Positions 34,210 through 44,239 of a stretch of DNA of 64,000 nucleotides are shown one piece after another. The notes beneath the pieces were generated by a model. It was not told the origin of the DNA. It worked only from the letters and a program-made list of their open reading frames with translations, and did not search any database. Location of the stretch: NCBI GenBank assembly GCA_022538095.1, contig JAKYXN010000031.1, positions 1 through 64,000 on the forward strand, read 5' to 3'. The position numbers were made by a program, and so were the translations under genes. The DNA comes from Puniceicoccaceae bacterium K14 (GTDB lineage: Bacteria > Verrucomicrobiota > Verrucomicrobiia > Opitutales > Opitutaceae). The number at the start of each line of letters is the position of its first letter. Position 1 is the first letter of the stretch.

Positions 34210-36075
34210 TTATTTAGCTTCTACGAATTTCCCAATTGAGTAGAAACCGTTCTCGATTTCGAAGTGTTTAGTGGCAATCTTGAGTTCGACTTGTCGTAAT
34301 TTATTCCAGTCGATTTGGCTGAGAGCTTTAGAAAAGTCTGGATCTGACTCCCTTTTGTTTTCGATTTGGTTGAGAGCCACGGATGTGAGGACTTCGAACA
34401 AACTTTGAAGGTCGGTTACTTGAGTTCCACCTTCGCCATTGGGAAGCGCGGACAATGCAGCTGCTACGTCTTCTGCTTGAAATGCTCCAGGACCATTCGA
34501 GGAAAGTGTCTCAAGGGCCTTTTTAAATAAAGGCTCAGAGCCGTAGCTTAGGAGCATTTTGTTATGCGTAATTGCCAGACAATACGTCAAATCCAAATCT
34601 GATTGTGGTCCCGCGCTCCCTGCTGACATTTTGGCTAGGTCTAATTTGTAATACGAAACACCAGAGTGTTCTATTGTTTCGAGAGGGACCGAGGCGCCGC
34701 CCATCAAAATCAATTCTTCTATTTTTGATTCAAATTGTTCTGCAGCATCCAATTCTTGGACCATAACGACGCTTGAAGCAGGAATTTTTACGGTTTTTCC
34801 GTCGGTTTCAATCGTGGAGACCGAAATGTCTGAAAAGACTTGGAAGTCTTGCTTGAAGGACTGGTCGAGGAATTCTTCGACGTCCATTCCTAGGAATGCG
34901 TCTATAGTGCCTTTGTACTGTGGGTACGCGATCGCGGCGATGGGGGCGTTTTTGAGTACAAGATCTTTAATCCACAATATCATTTCGCCCAAATCAAAGC
35001 CCATCGTTCCTGCGCTATAGACGTCATTAGGTACGGTTTCAGGTTGAGTGTAACCGTCAGCGGTTAGTTTCATGAGGGACCAAAGGCCTTCTTTGGAACT
35101 AAGGGATATTCCAGATGCAAATCGTTCGTTCTGAGGCGTAAGATCTATTGCTGAATACAAGGAATCAACTGAAAGAAACCCGATATCTTCCAATACGGCA
35201 CTAAAAGAAATTCCAATTTGAGCGGCACCATTGTCTTGCATTTCTCGCTCTAATAAGTCGACCAGCGTCGGAGCGAATTCTAGCACATTGGCAAAAACGC
35301 TGGCATCGCGTTCTAGCGGAAATTCGTCTAGTTTAAGGTAGTTTTCATTGCTGGCTAGGCTTTGCTCAAATGGAAGTTCGTCACTGTTTTTGATAAAATT
35401 CTTTAGAGAAACTAGATCTGAAGATGCGAAAAACTTAGTATCAATTACGGTCCAGCAAAATTTGAAATCGGGAATGTCGAATTGAGAATTTTCTTCGGCT
35501 TCAGTTGTTTGCTCGGGTGTCTGCAGAATGTGGATTTTGTTGTTCTCCCACTCTTCGAGGACCCAGCTGACCTTGGAGCCTGTGTCCAAGCTCTGATTGA
35601 TCTTTTCGGTTAACGTATTGATTTCCTGTTCGAAGCCATTGGCTTTTCCTTGGAAGTGGGCGACGGTCACTATGCTAGGAATTGCGATTTTCGATGGATC
35701 TGAGGATTCTCGTGAGACCAATCCGACGGCAACCTGTCTATTGAAGTAAATTCCCAGTTTCAGAATTTCTTCTGCACTAATATCTGGAAGGTCGCCACTA
35801 AGACCTGTTTCGGCGTCTATTTGTGAGCCTAAGGCTGCAACCGCGCCTACTCCGATTTTTAGCAATTCTTGGTAAGTGTCGACAAGGTCGCTTGTCGCAG
35901 CTTTCACCCCCAGCTTTCTGACGTGTTTAATATCTGAATATGCGAGTGTGTCGCTAGGGAAGAGTTCCTCGAGGGCTTGTTTGTCTCCAGCGTTGAATAG
36001 GTAATAGTAGGTACCAAGTGCGAAGAGGGTAGCAATGGCAGCAATTGTAATGAGTGCGCGAGTGATTAGTTTCAT
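34210..36075 (-). CDS. Large membrane-anchored protein of unknown function (DUF3352-like)
   Basis: A 621-residue protein with one N-terminal transmembrane helix (TRALITIAAIATLFALGTYY). The rest is probably periplasmic, with repeated patterns such as LPFEQSLASNENYLKLDEF, SDISVSTIETDGKTV and LAKMSAGSAGPQSDLDLTYC. DUF3352 proteins show this layout. I cannot assign a function. It converges on the SCO gene with 9 bp between the stops and follows the low-molecular-weight phosphatase by 51 bp. Confidence 0.7.
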   Translation of the reverse strand: MKLITRALITIAAIATLFALGTYYYLFNAGDKQALEELFPSDTLAYSDIKHVRKLGVKAATSDLVDTYQELLKIGVGAVAALGSQIDAETGLSGDLPDISAEEILKLGIYFNRQVAVGLVSRESSDPSKIAIPSIVTVAHFQGKANGFEQEINTLTEKINQSLDTGSKVSWVLEEWENNKIHILQTPEQTTEAEENSQFDIPDFKFCWTVIDTKFFASSDLVSLKNFIKNSDELPFEQSLASNENYLKLDEFPLERDASVFANVLEFAPTLVDLLEREMQDNGAAQIGISFSAVLEDIGFLSVDSLYSAIDLTPQNERFASGISLSSKEGLWSLMKLTADGYTQPETVPNDVYSAGTMGFDLGEMILWIKDLVLKNAPIAAIAYPQYKGTIDAFLGMDVEEFLDQSFKQDFQVFSDISVSTIETDGKTVKIPASSVVMVQELDAAEQFESKIEELILMGGASVPLETIEHSGVSYYKLDLAKMSAGSAGPQSDLDLTYCLAITHNKMLLSYGSEPLFKKALETLSSNGPGAFQAEDVAAALSALPNGEGGTQVTDLQSLFEVLTSVALNQIENKRESDPDFSKALSQIDWNKLRQVELKIATKHFEIENGFYSIGKFVEAK

Positions 36076-36126
36076 TGATTACGAAGCTAAGAATTTATGG
36101 GCAAAATGAATGTTAAGAGGTAGGTT

Positions 36127-36630
36127 TTAAGAGCTGCTTTCCTGATCGCGATTTTCAATGAGAGCTTTGACTGCTTCCAACAAGGATGGAATTGCTTCCA
36201 CCATGCTATCGCGTGAGGCCTCGTATTGTGAGAGAGAGCCGCCAAATGGATCAGGTATTTGAGAATCACTTCCTTCGTCCATAAACTGTCTCATGAGAAA
36301 GCAATGTGGAGGCGGGTCGATTTGGTAGCTTAGCATCGCAATATGGCTATCAGTCATGCCGATGAATGCGAGAGCGTTGTCTACCATTTCTTGGGTTATT
36401 GGCTGGCTGGAATGAGCGTCTAGTTCGATTCCAACTTTCTTTAATGCCGAGATGCTGTTGGAGTTTGCTGGTTGGCCAGGATAAGCTGACACGCCAGCAG
36501 ATTTGACGACAAGCGACTTCAGCGTTTCGTCTTGGGCATCGAGTGCGTGCCGAAATAGGGCGGCCGCCATAGGACTTCGACAAGTATTCGCGGTACAGAC
36601 AAATACGATTTCATTTCTTGGACTGGCCAT
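36127..36630 (-). CDS. Low-molecular-weight protein phosphatase, arginine-phosphatase-like
   Basis: A 167-residue LMW phosphatase. The P-loop is VCTANTCRSPMAAA with Cys12 and Arg18, and the general-acid aspartate lies in IPDPFGGS. A Thr (T16) follows the Asn as in Bacillus YwlE, CTxNTCRS. In YwlE that Thr allows phospho-arginine to bind and excludes phospho-tyrosine. An arginine phosphatase is therefore the better guess, but no arginine kinase (McsB) was seen in the window. Confidence 0.86.
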   Translation of the reverse strand: MASPRNEIVFVCTANTCRSPMAAALFRHALDAQDETLKSLVVKSAGVSAYPGQPANSNSISALKKVGIELDAHSSQPITQEMVDNALAFIGMTDSHIAMLSYQIDPPPHCFLMRQFMDEGSDSQIPDPFGGSLSQYEASRDSMVEAIPSLLEAVKALIENRDQESSS

Positions 36631-36714
36631 GTGCGGGAGAATTTAGGAATTCGCCGCGACCCTACAGGATCTTGCTTCTCTGTAAATAACAGATTCCGAG
36701 ATTCTTTTGGCGGC

Positions 36715-37176
36715 TTAGTGTAAGATTGCAGGAAGCGAAAGAATCGTACCCAGGCCGTTTCGTAGCACAATGATCTGCGTTGGCTTGCTTAAATCTATTT
36801 GAGGTAGAATGTCATTCACCATTGTGTGAAACGCTTCTTCATCACGGGGAATGTGTTTTCCTCCAATGTCGACGAGATGATCTCCTTTTTTCAAACCTGC
36901 TTTGGCTGCGATCGAGTCTTCTCTAATCTCAACGATTTGAAGGCGCCTATCTAGCCCGAGCTTATTCGATGCAATTGCCTGCAAGTCTTCTTCCAAAGCG
37001 TAAATATTGCTCACTTTAAAACCGAAAGGTTCGACTACTGGATTGGAGGCTAGTTTAGCCTCAATTTTTTCGATAACAGCTTTTTCGTCAATTTTGGCCT
37101 TCTTTTGTGGCGCGGCGCTTGCACTCACGTGTAAAGCTACCAAAATACTGAACATTAATTTGATTGAATTCTTCAT
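36715..37176 (-). CDS. Secreted PDZ-domain protein
   Basis: A 153-residue protein with signal peptide KNSIKLMFSILVALHVSASA and a linker of Lys and Glu. A PDZ domain follows (RRLQIVEIREDSIAAKAGL, KKGDHLVDIGGKHI). The C-terminus ends LRNGLGTILSLPAIL. The longer frame from 37221 lacks a ribosome-binding site. The ATG at 37176 is preceded by GAGGGAGGGAG. It may be a scaffold or protease adapter in the periplasm; its partner is unknown. Confidence 0.8.
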   Translation of the reverse strand: MKNSIKLMFSILVALHVSASAAPQKKAKIDEKAVIEKIEAKLASNPVVEPFGFKVSNIYALEEDLQAIASNKLGLDRRLQIVEIREDSIAAKAGLKKGDHLVDIGGKHIPRDEEAFHTMVNDILPQIDLSKPTQIIVLRNGLGTILSLPAILH

Positions 37177-37266
37177 TGCTCCCTCCCTCAAAGCGTAGCC
37201 TCTGGTGAAATCTGAATCCATTCCAAAGATTACATTTGTGGTTAGAAAAATGAAAACTCTAATCAG

Positions 37267-37286
37267 ATTAAGAATACAATCTTAAT
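37267..37286 (-). other. AT-rich hairpin downstream of alr
   Basis: ATTAAGA (37267-37273) pairs with TCTTAAT (37280-37286) over a 6-nt loop. It lies between the alr stop at 37332 and the PDZ start at 37176, both on the minus strand. It may be a weak terminator or an operator for the PDZ gene. Confidence 0.3.
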
Positions 37287-37331
37287 ATTATTTGTTGTGC
37301 CCCTTAAGTAATGGCAGCGATCTCTTACGAA

Positions 37332-38495
37332 TTAAGAAGTCGCAAAAGAAGTTTTGTAAATTCTTGGTACTCTTTTTGTTATAGAGCAAAGAATTTCCCA
37401 AGGAATTGTATTTGCCGCCTCACTAAATTCTTCTAGTCGAATTGCTTTGTCGCCTTGTTTGCCAATGAAACAGGCTTCGTCGCCGATTTTTGCTGGATTC
37501 TTTAGGTCCGTAACATCGACGATTGTCTGGTCCATTGTTACATTGCCAAGGATGGGGCAGCGTTCTCCTTGAATCAGGGCAAAGCCACGGTTGCTTAAGC
37601 TTCTGGGAATGCCGTCGCCGTATCCTGAACAGAGGATGGCAATTTTGCTTGGGCGGTTCAATTTGTGAGTACCACCGTAGCTAATCGATACGCCTGTGGG
37701 TAAGTCTTTGATTAGTCCGATTCTCGTCTTAAATGAAAAGGTGGGTTCGACCAGTGCCCGGCCAAGCATTGATTTTGGATAAGGAGTGACGCCAAATTGC
37801 AAAAGGCCGACCCGTACTGCATTAAAAGAGTTGCCATCGGAAAAACTGTTTATGCCTGAGCTGTTGTCTGCGTGAATAAGTAAGTTTTTGCCAGCTGCAG
37901 GGCTAATGTTACCAATTGTATCCAAAAAACGATTGCGTTGGAGGTCAGTGAAGCTTAGGTCGTTTTCTGCGGACGAAAAATGGGTGTACACTCCTTGCAA
38001 ATCGAGATATTTTTCGTCTGAAATGGCGTTTATTAGACCTTGGGCTTGTTCGTGCCAGACGCCAACTCGGCCCATGCCGGTGTCGATTTTTAAGTGTATC
38101 GGTAGAGGATGGTTCCGTTTTCGGGCTGTTTCACCAAATCGTTTGATTTCGTCAAGCGACGAGATTGTTGGAATGATGTCGTAATCGAATACGAAGTCCT
38201 GCTCTTCTTCCAGGATTGGACTTAAGATCAAGATAGGCCAGCCTGAGCCAATTTCCCGAATAGTAGCGGCTTCGCTTATATTGGCGACTGCGAACATGTC
38301 GATCCCGGCGTGCATGAGTCTTGCTACCGTTTGATGGATGCCATGTCCGTAGGCGTCTGCTTTGACCACTGCGATGTATCTAATATGCGGAGGCAGTGTG
38401 TTTTTAATTGCCATTAGGTTCCGTTCGAGGGCCGCTAAGTCGATCTCAGCCCAACAACGTTCAGGCAATCTGGAATGAGCATTAGAAAATGTCAT
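37332..38495 (-). CDS. alr: Alanine racemase
   Basis: A 387-residue PLP enzyme providing D-alanine for peptidoglycan. The N-terminal barrel has IAVVKADAYGHG (PLP lysine about 44), and substrate-side motifs include THFSSAEND and YGGTHKLNRP. The C-terminal region carries ILCSGYGDGIPRSLSNRG, the VGNVTMDQT-like LGNVTMDQTIVDV and GDEACFIGKQG. It overlaps the tsaB stop by an ATGA. Confidence 0.95.
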   Translation of the reverse strand: MTFSNAHSRLPERCWAEIDLAALERNLMAIKNTLPPHIRYIAVVKADAYGHGIHQTVARLMHAGIDMFAVANISEAATIREIGSGWPILILSPILEEEQDFVFDYDIIPTISSLDEIKRFGETARKRNHPLPIHLKIDTGMGRVGVWHEQAQGLINAISDEKYLDLQGVYTHFSSAENDLSFTDLQRNRFLDTIGNISPAAGKNLLIHADNSSGINSFSDGNSFNAVRVGLLQFGVTPYPKSMLGRALVEPTFSFKTRIGLIKDLPTGVSISYGGTHKLNRPSKIAILCSGYGDGIPRSLSNRGFALIQGERCPILGNVTMDQTIVDVTDLKNPAKIGDEACFIGKQGDKAIRLEEFSEAANTIPWEILCSITKRVPRIYKTSFATS

Positions 38496-39160
38496 TTGAT
38501 TTCTTGAGGCTTAAAGCGAGGAACCCATTTTTGATAGTCCGCTTGCCGCAGAACTGCAGGTTGTGGCGTGTCGACCTCTCGTAGAACCTTCGTGAAGGCA
38601 GGCCGTGCGAAGCAACTTTCGGGTCGGTAGTCCAGTGCTTGTAAATTCGCCTCAGATTTTGTCCATCGAGGAAAGTCGTTGAGTAGGAAAAGTTGTGAGC
38701 CGATCGATTCTAAATCAGTGTTATCGATCAGGCGGGGCTGGTCGGGTTTGTCTTTGCTTAGGGCGTTCCAGCTATTTCTACGAGCGTCCGTGACGATGAT
38801 TTGTTCGATGCCTCTATTCGCTTCCACGGATGTCGTTAACCCAACCGCTAGCGAGTTAAATGCGAATATAGTGGTGTTTGATAAAATTTTTGTACTTAGC
38901 CATGAACGAATAGCCATGACCGCTATGCGGATCCCAAGGGTTGAGCCAGGCCCTTCGTTGTAGGCGATTGAAGCCACGTCGCTCAGCTTGAAATGCTGTT
39001 GAGCTTGGAGTTTTCTCAATAGTTGAAAAAGCGCTTTTGAAGGTTCGCTGCGACTATCGACCCAGTGCAACTCCGATTCCTTGCAGATTATGCCAACCCA
39101 CGTGCGCTTGGATGCTGTATCTAAAATCAACAGTGGGTATTTGGGTTTCGCTTCTGACAT
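38492..39160 (-). CDS. tsaB: tRNA threonylcarbamoyladenosine biosynthesis protein TsaB
   Basis: A 222-residue TsaB (YeaZ/M22-like inactive homologue). Markers are LLILDTASKRTWVGIICKE at the start and YNEGPGSTLGIRIAVMAIRS. It is a partner of TsaD and TsaE in t6A synthesis. It overlaps alr by 4 bp. The ATG at 39160 is clear, and the 235-bp gap upstream to tig has opposite orientations, so both promoters lie there. Confidence 0.9.
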   Translation of the reverse strand: MSEAKPKYPLLILDTASKRTWVGIICKESELHWVDSRSEPSKALFQLLRKLQAQQHFKLSDVASIAYNEGPGSTLGIRIAVMAIRSWLSTKILSNTTIFAFNSLAVGLTTSVEANRGIEQIIVTDARRNSWNALSKDKPDQPRLIDNTDLESIGSQLFLLNDFPRWTKSEANLQALDYRPESCFARPAFTKVLREVDTPQPAVLRQADYQKWVPRFKPQEIK

Positions 39161-39395
39161 TGGCTGTTACAACTGAGGAAAAAATATAGGCGTACAAGGC
39201 AAAGTTTTTAATCGTAAGCGAGAAAATGGGATTTTGGGTAATCCGTCCTTATTTAAATGAAATCAAGTCAGCTGGGGTTCGAATTGATGAGATCGATCAC
39301 TGTTCTTCATCTTAATTCATTGACCGATTCGAAAAAAGTCCTCTAGTGTGCGCGATTTTCTCCAGATTTACTAATAAAAGTATAGCTACAGAGCC

Positions 39396-40706
39396 GTGAA
39401 AATCGATCTACAAGACGTCACAGATACCAGAAAAACACTAGCGGTAACGCTAGAATCCAGCGAGATTGAAGCAGAGGAAAAGTCACTGCTTGCTCAATTC
39501 TCTAATCAGGCTAAGATTCCTGGCTTCCGCCCAGGGAAGGCTCCGTTAGCGATGGTCAAGAAGCGCTATGCGAAGGAAGTAAAGTCCGAGCTTAACAATC
39601 GTATACTTAGTAAAGCTTACCAAGAAGGTTCAAAGGAATCTAAGGTTGAACTCATTAATGTAGTAGATGTTGATCAGAAGGAAGTCACATCGGGTGAAGA
39701 TGCGACTTTCAAGTTTACGATCGACGTTAAACCTCAATTTGAGGTGCCTGAGTACAAAGGCCTGGAATTAACAGCGATCTCAGAAGAAGTTGAAGATAAG
39801 GATGTGGATGACCTCATTCAAAACATTCGCGCAGAGCGTGCAGACTTCGAGCCAGTTGAACGTGCCGCTGAAAAATCGGATTATGTTAAGTTTTCCCACG
39901 AAGGAAAAATTGATGGCAAGGAAATCAGTGAAATCGTCGCTGATAAACCGGTATACTCAAAAATGCCACAAACTTGGGAAGAAGTTGGCGGCGAGAATGG
40001 ATTAATCCCAGGCCTCTCTGCTGAGCTCGAAGGTTTGAAGGTGGGCGACAAAAAAGATATCGAAGTAGAGTTTCCAGCAGACTTTCATGTCGAAGGTTTG
40101 AGAGAGAAAAAGGCTGTTTACTCAGTTGAAGTTCTTGAAGTTCGCGAGCGTAAGTTGCCTGAGATGGACGAAGAGTTCTTCAAAGCTCAACAGGTGAAGG
40201 ATCTTGATGAGCTAAAGGAGCGCGTTTCCACTTTTATCAAAAACCGAAAAGCTCAAGAAAAGAGCGAGGATCTACGTCGCCAAGCAGGCGAGAAGCTCTT
40301 GGAGGCTGTTGATTTTCAGCTACCAGTAAGCTTAGTTGAAAACGAAACTCAGGGAGCCCTTCAGCAATTGGTACAAAACAATGCTCGTCGTGGGGTTTCC
40401 GAAGAAGATCTCGAATCACGCAAGGACGAGCTTCACGCGAATGCCGTTAAAACAGCAAACGAACGCGTTAAAATGCAGTTCATTCTTGGCGAAATCGCAG
40501 CAAAGGAAGAAATTTCCGTAGCTGATGAGGATATGAGCCGTTATATTATGGGTCTTGCTCAACAATCAGGCAAAAAACCAGATGCGATTGTTAAGGAATT
40601 GAGAAAAGATCAGAATCGCTTGCGTCAAATACAACAATCTCTCCTATTCGATAAGGCGCTTGAATTCTTAGTCGACCAGGCTAAGGTTTCGGACGCTTCG
40701 AAGTAA
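39396..40706 (+). CDS. tig: Trigger factor
   Basis: A 436-residue ribosome-associated chaperone and prolyl isomerase. The N-terminal ribosome-binding domain ends in IPGFRPGKAPLAMVKKRY, its signature helix. The FKBP-like domain follows (YVKFSHEGKIDGKEI), and the C-terminal helical domain spans about 270-436 (VSLVENETQGALQQLVQNNAR). The start is GTG at 39396. It is the first gene of a tig-clpP-clpX unit, a very common order. Confidence 0.96.
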   Translation: MKIDLQDVTDTRKTLAVTLESSEIEAEEKSLLAQFSNQAKIPGFRPGKAPLAMVKKRYAKEVKSELNNRILSKAYQEGSKESKVELINVVDVDQKEVTSGEDATFKFTIDVKPQFEVPEYKGLELTAISEEVEDKDVDDLIQNIRAERADFEPVERAAEKSDYVKFSHEGKIDGKEISEIVADKPVYSKMPQTWEEVGGENGLIPGLSAELEGLKVGDKKDIEVEFPADFHVEGLREKKAVYSVEVLEVRERKLPEMDEEFFKAQQVKDLDELKERVSTFIKNRKAQEKSEDLRRQAGEKLLEAVDFQLPVSLVENETQGALQQLVQNNARRGVSEEDLESRKDELHANAVKTANERVKMQFILGEIAAKEEISVADEDMSRYIMGLAQQSGKKPDAIVKELRKDQNRLRQIQQSLLFDKALEFLVDQAKVSDASK

Positions 40707-40754
40707 TTCTGCTTCATGGGGGATGCTTCCCTTGATTTATAATTCGAATTTATT

Positions 40755-41369
40755 GTGAGCACTTACGTACCTTATGTAATTGAGAATACCGGAAGAGGCG
40801 AGCGCAGTATGGATATATACAGCCGCCTCCTGAAGGATCGTATCATATTTATTGGCACGCCGATCGACGACAATGTAGCAAACATCGTTATCGCCCAGCT
40901 GCTATTCCTTCAAATGGAGGATCCAAAGAAGGACATTAACTTGTACATCAACTCCCCAGGTGGCGTTGTGACAGGTGGGATGGCGATCTATGACACAATT
41001 AATTTCCTTACCTGCGATGTTGCCACATATTGCATCGGTATGGCGGCGAGCATGGGAACTGTGCTTCTCGCAGCGGGTGCAAAGGGTAAGCGTCATGCAT
41101 TGCCAAACAGCCGTGTTATGATTCACCAGCCCTCGGGCGGCGCTTCTGGCCAGTCCACTGATATTTCTATTCAAGCAAAGGAAATCATTCGTTGGCGCCA
41201 AACGTTAAACGAAGTATTGGCAAAGCACACCGGCAAGGAAGTTTCTCAATTGGAGAAGGACTCTGATCGCGACTACTACATGAGTGCCGAAGAAGCTGTT
41301 GCATACGGATTGGTGGATCAAGTCACTGAGACGCGTGCCGAGTTAGCAGCTAAGAAGGAATCTAAATAA
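40755..41369 (+). CDS. clpP: ATP-dependent Clp protease proteolytic subunit
   Basis: A 204-residue serine protease that forms the ClpXP chamber. The catalytic Ser lies in [17 protein letters not shown] (about 99), the His in [10 protein letters not shown] (about 124) and the Asp in the [12 protein letters not shown] region (about 173). The start is GTG at 40755. It lies between tig and clpX. Confidence 0.97.
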   Translation: MSTYVPYVIENTGRGERSMDIYSRLLKDRIIFIGTPIDDNVANIVIAQLLFLQMEDPKKDINLYINSPGGVVTGGMAIYDTINFLTCDVATYCIGMAASMGTVLLAAGAKGKRHALPNSRVMIHQPSGGASGQSTDISIQAKEIIRWRQTLNEVLAKHTGKEVSQLEKDSDRDYYMSAEEAVAYGLVDQVTETRAELAAKKESK

Positions 41370-41393
41370 CAAATACATTTTTACTAACCACCT

Positions 41394-42695
41394 ATGGCTA
41401 AATCGTCACGCATGACCCTTTGTTCCTTTTGCGGGAAATCGCAATCGGAGGTCAAAAAAATGATCGCTGGACCAGGCGTCTATATATGCGATGCATGCGT
41501 GTCGGTATGCAAAACGATCATTGATCGCGAGTTGGGTGGAGGTGAAGAAGAAGGCTCCGCTACCTCCGAACCGGCAAGAGGGTTTAACCTTGTAAAGCCG
41601 ACGGAAATAAAGGGCGTTCTCGATGAATACGTGATCGGTCAGGACCACGCAAAAAAGGTTCTGTCCGTTGCCGTTTACAATCACTACAAGCGACTGAATT
41701 TTGAAGAGCTTGGAGAAGGGGCCAAATTGGGCGATCACTCTGAGTTTGCCAATGTTGAGGTTGATAAGAGTAATATCCTTTTAGCGGGTCCAACTGGGAC
41801 TGGAAAAACTTTGCTAGCTCGTTCTTTAGCTAGAATATTGGACGTTCCTTTCGCCATCGCTGATGCGACTACCTTAACGGAAGCGGGTTATGTAGGAGAC
41901 GATGTAGAGAACATCGTTTTGAGGCTGCTCCAGTCAGCTAACTACGACGTTAAGCGTGCGGAATGTGGAATCATCTATGTCGACGAAATAGATAAGATCG
42001 GTCGTAAGACAGAAAACGTATCTATTACTCGTGATGTTTCCGGCGAAGGTGTTCAGCAAGCGTTGTTGAAGATTCTCGAGGGAACAACTTGTAATGTGCC
42101 GCCTCAAGGTGGACGCAAGCACCCTAATCAAGAATACATCCAAGTGGATACCTCCAAGATCCTTTTCATTTGCGGAGGGGCTTTCGTAGGACTTGATTCT
42201 ATTATTCGAAATCGTTCTGAAGGCTTAAAATTGGGCTTCGCTTCGGAGGTCGAAGAGGAAGAGCTAAGAGGTGATGAAATCATGAAACGTATTGAGCCAG
42301 GAGATCTGGTTAAGTACGGAATGATTCCAGAATTCATTGGTCGTTTGCCTGTTGTTTCTGTCTTGGACCAACTCAGCGTAGAGGATCTTGAACATATATT
42401 GTTGGATACGAAGAATTCTGTTATCAAGCAGTTCACTAAGCTATTTGCAATCGATGACGTGAAGCTTCGATTTACAAAAGATGGCATTAGTGCGATTGCG
42501 GAGAAAGCAATAGAACTCAAAACAGGGGCGCGTGCGTTACGCTCTATCATCGAAAATCTAACACTCGAAGTTATGTACGATGTGCCTTCTCGAGAGGACA
42601 TTGTCGAAGTCGTGATTGATCGTGGCGTTGTTGAGGGGCGTAAAAAGCCTCAGCTAAAGAAAGAATCGAAAGCGAAGAAGCAAGATGCTGCCTGA
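41394..42695 (+). CDS. clpX: Clp protease ATP-binding subunit ClpX
   Basis: A 433-residue AAA+ unfoldase. The N-terminal zinc-binding domain has [12 protein letters not shown] and ICDACVSVC. Walker A is [16 protein letters not shown] (about residue 132), and sensor and pore motifs follow ([37 protein letters not shown]-like [12 protein letters not shown]). A basic tail ([12 protein letters not shown]) ends the protein. It recognises tagged substrates and feeds ClpP. A short stem GTGCC/GGCAC after its stop lacks a T run. Confidence 0.97.
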   Translation: MAKSSRMTLCSFCGKSQSEVKKMIAGPGVYICDACVSVCKTIIDRELGGGEEEGSATSEPARGFNLVKPTEIKGVLDEYVIGQDHAKKVLSVAVYNHYKRLNFEELGEGAKLGDHSEFANVEVDKSNILLAGPTGTGKTLLARSLARILDVPFAIADATTLTEAGYVGDDVENIVLRLLQSANYDVKRAECGIIYVDEIDKIGRKTENVSITRDVSGEGVQQALLKILEGTTCNVPPQGGRKHPNQEYIQVDTSKILFICGGAFVGLDSIIRNRSEGLKLGFASEVEEEELRGDEIMKRIEPGDLVKYGMIPEFIGRLPVVSVLDQLSVEDLEHILLDTKNSVIKQFTKLFAIDDVKLRFTKDGISAIAEKAIELKTGARALRSIIENLTLEVMYDVPSREDIVEVVIDRGVVEGRKKPQLKKESKAKKQDAA

Positions 42696-42780
42696 GCGGG
42701 CATTAGCTTGCTCTTAGAATAAAAGTGATTGTGCCTTGTAGGCACCCCGCTTCGGACACATCGATCAAAAGAGAATCTTA

Positions 42781-44220
42781 TTATACAGAGCTCTTTAGCC
42801 TTTGATAGGCTTCCATTGCCCGGTTCCGAGCTGCGAAGTGGCTGACTATCGATTCAGGGTATGTTTTGCCAAGGCGGATATTTGCGGATTCGAGTGTCGT
42901 TTCTGGAGCCGAATCTGGTGCAAAGAGGTGTTTTGCTGAGAGATCCTTTAGTTCAGGGACCCAGTGTTTTGTGTAGCTGCCATCTGGATCAAATTTGACT
43001 CCTTGAAGGATTGGATTAAATATCCTGAAGTAGGGAGCGGCGTCAGCCCCGCAACCAGCACTCCACTGCCAGCCCAATGTGTTGCTGGCGAGGTCGGCAT
43101 CAACCAAAGTGTCCCAGAACCATTCAGAGCCGTGTTGCCAAGGGTGGAGGAGGTGTTTTACCAAAAAAGAAGCAACGATCATTCTCACGCGATTATGCAT
43201 CCAACCCGTTGCCCATAGCTGGCGCATGCCAGCGTCGACGATTGGGTAGCCTGTGTTGCCTGTTTGCCATGCTTTTAGAGCGGTTTGGTCTACCTTCCAT
43301 TGGAATGCTTCAAATTTTTTGTTGAGTGGAGACTCAACAGTATCCGGAAAATGATACATCAGATGATAAGAAAATTCTCTCCATCCTATCTCGGTCATGT
43401 ATCGATCATTTGGATCTGAAAGTCCTGCGGCTTTTAATGTAGAATGGATTTGGCGTGGGCTGATTTGTCCCCAGGCAAGATAAGGCGACAATTTTGACGT
43501 CCCATCGATGTCAGGGCGATCTCTGTTCATGTCGTAACCCACTATCGACTGGGCGACGAATGATTTCAGGCGAGCGTGGGCTCCCTTTTCTGTTGGATCC
43601 CAGTTATCGTAAAAGGCTGAGTCCCATGGCAGTGATGGCAAAAGGATGAGTTCATCAATTTTTAGCGTCTTTAGATCCCCATTTAATTTTGCCAATTGTT
43701 TCCCTGCTTTGGGAACTGGTTTGGCGAATGTGTGGCTTATGCAATGTCGCCAGAATGGGGTGAAGACTTTGAAGGGATTTCCCGCCTTGTTGGCGATCGT
43801 CCAAGGTTCGAGTAGCAAACTTGCATTGAAACTCAGAACTTCTAACTGCCTGGCTCGCAAAGCAGTTTTGAGCTTCTTATCTCGTTGAATGATCGCTGGT
43901 TCATATCTTCGATTCCAATAGATCGCTTCCGCCTTCGATTCCTCTATTAGATTGCCTAAGATCTTTGAGCTGTCGCCTTTGCGAATTATTAAATCTACCC
44001 CGTAATTCTGTTTGAGTGATTTTTCCAAATCGACTAAAGCATGGTGCAGCCACCAACGGCTCGCAGCGCCCGGTTTCCATTTTCCCTCTGCTTGGTCATC
44101 AAGAATGAATAAAGGAATGACGGGCCGCTTTGATCTGATCGCGGCATACAGTGCTGGGTTGTCAGCGAGGCGGAGGTCTTTGCGGAACCAAACGATTACG
44201 GGGAGGGCGAGATTGGACAT
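42781..44220 (-). CDS. phrB: Deoxyribodipyrimidine photolyase (class I CPD photolyase)
   Basis: A 479-residue blue-light DNA repair enzyme. The N-terminal antenna-binding Rossmann domain starts PVIVWFRKDLRLADNPALY. The FAD domain contains WGQISPRQI, WREFSYHLMYHFP, VDAGMRQLWATGWMHNRVRM, and WQWSAGCGADAAPYFRIFNP. The tryptophan triad and photolyase fingerprint are in place. It follows the MOSC gene by 19 bp and is likely its operon partner; photoprotection suits a sunlit habitat. Confidence 0.95.
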   Translation of the reverse strand: MSNLALPVIVWFRKDLRLADNPALYAAIRSKRPVIPLFILDDQAEGKWKPGAASRWWLHHALVDLEKSLKQNYGVDLIIRKGDSSKILGNLIEESKAEAIYWNRRYEPAIIQRDKKLKTALRARQLEVLSFNASLLLEPWTIANKAGNPFKVFTPFWRHCISHTFAKPVPKAGKQLAKLNGDLKTLKIDELILLPSLPWDSAFYDNWDPTEKGAHARLKSFVAQSIVGYDMNRDRPDIDGTSKLSPYLAWGQISPRQIHSTLKAAGLSDPNDRYMTEIGWREFSYHLMYHFPDTVESPLNKKFEAFQWKVDQTALKAWQTGNTGYPIVDAGMRQLWATGWMHNRVRMIVASFLVKHLLHPWQHGSEWFWDTLVDADLASNTLGWQWSAGCGADAAPYFRIFNPILQGVKFDPDGSYTKHWVPELKDLSAKHLFAPDSAPETTLESANIRLGKTYPESIVSHFAARNRAMEAYQRLKSSV

Positions 44221-44239
44221 ACCCCTAGAAGAAAAGCGG

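Noticed and set aside
42696-42780. Terminator after clpX (GTGCC/GGCAC stem)
   Set aside because: The stem is only 5 bp and is not followed by a T run, so I do not report it.
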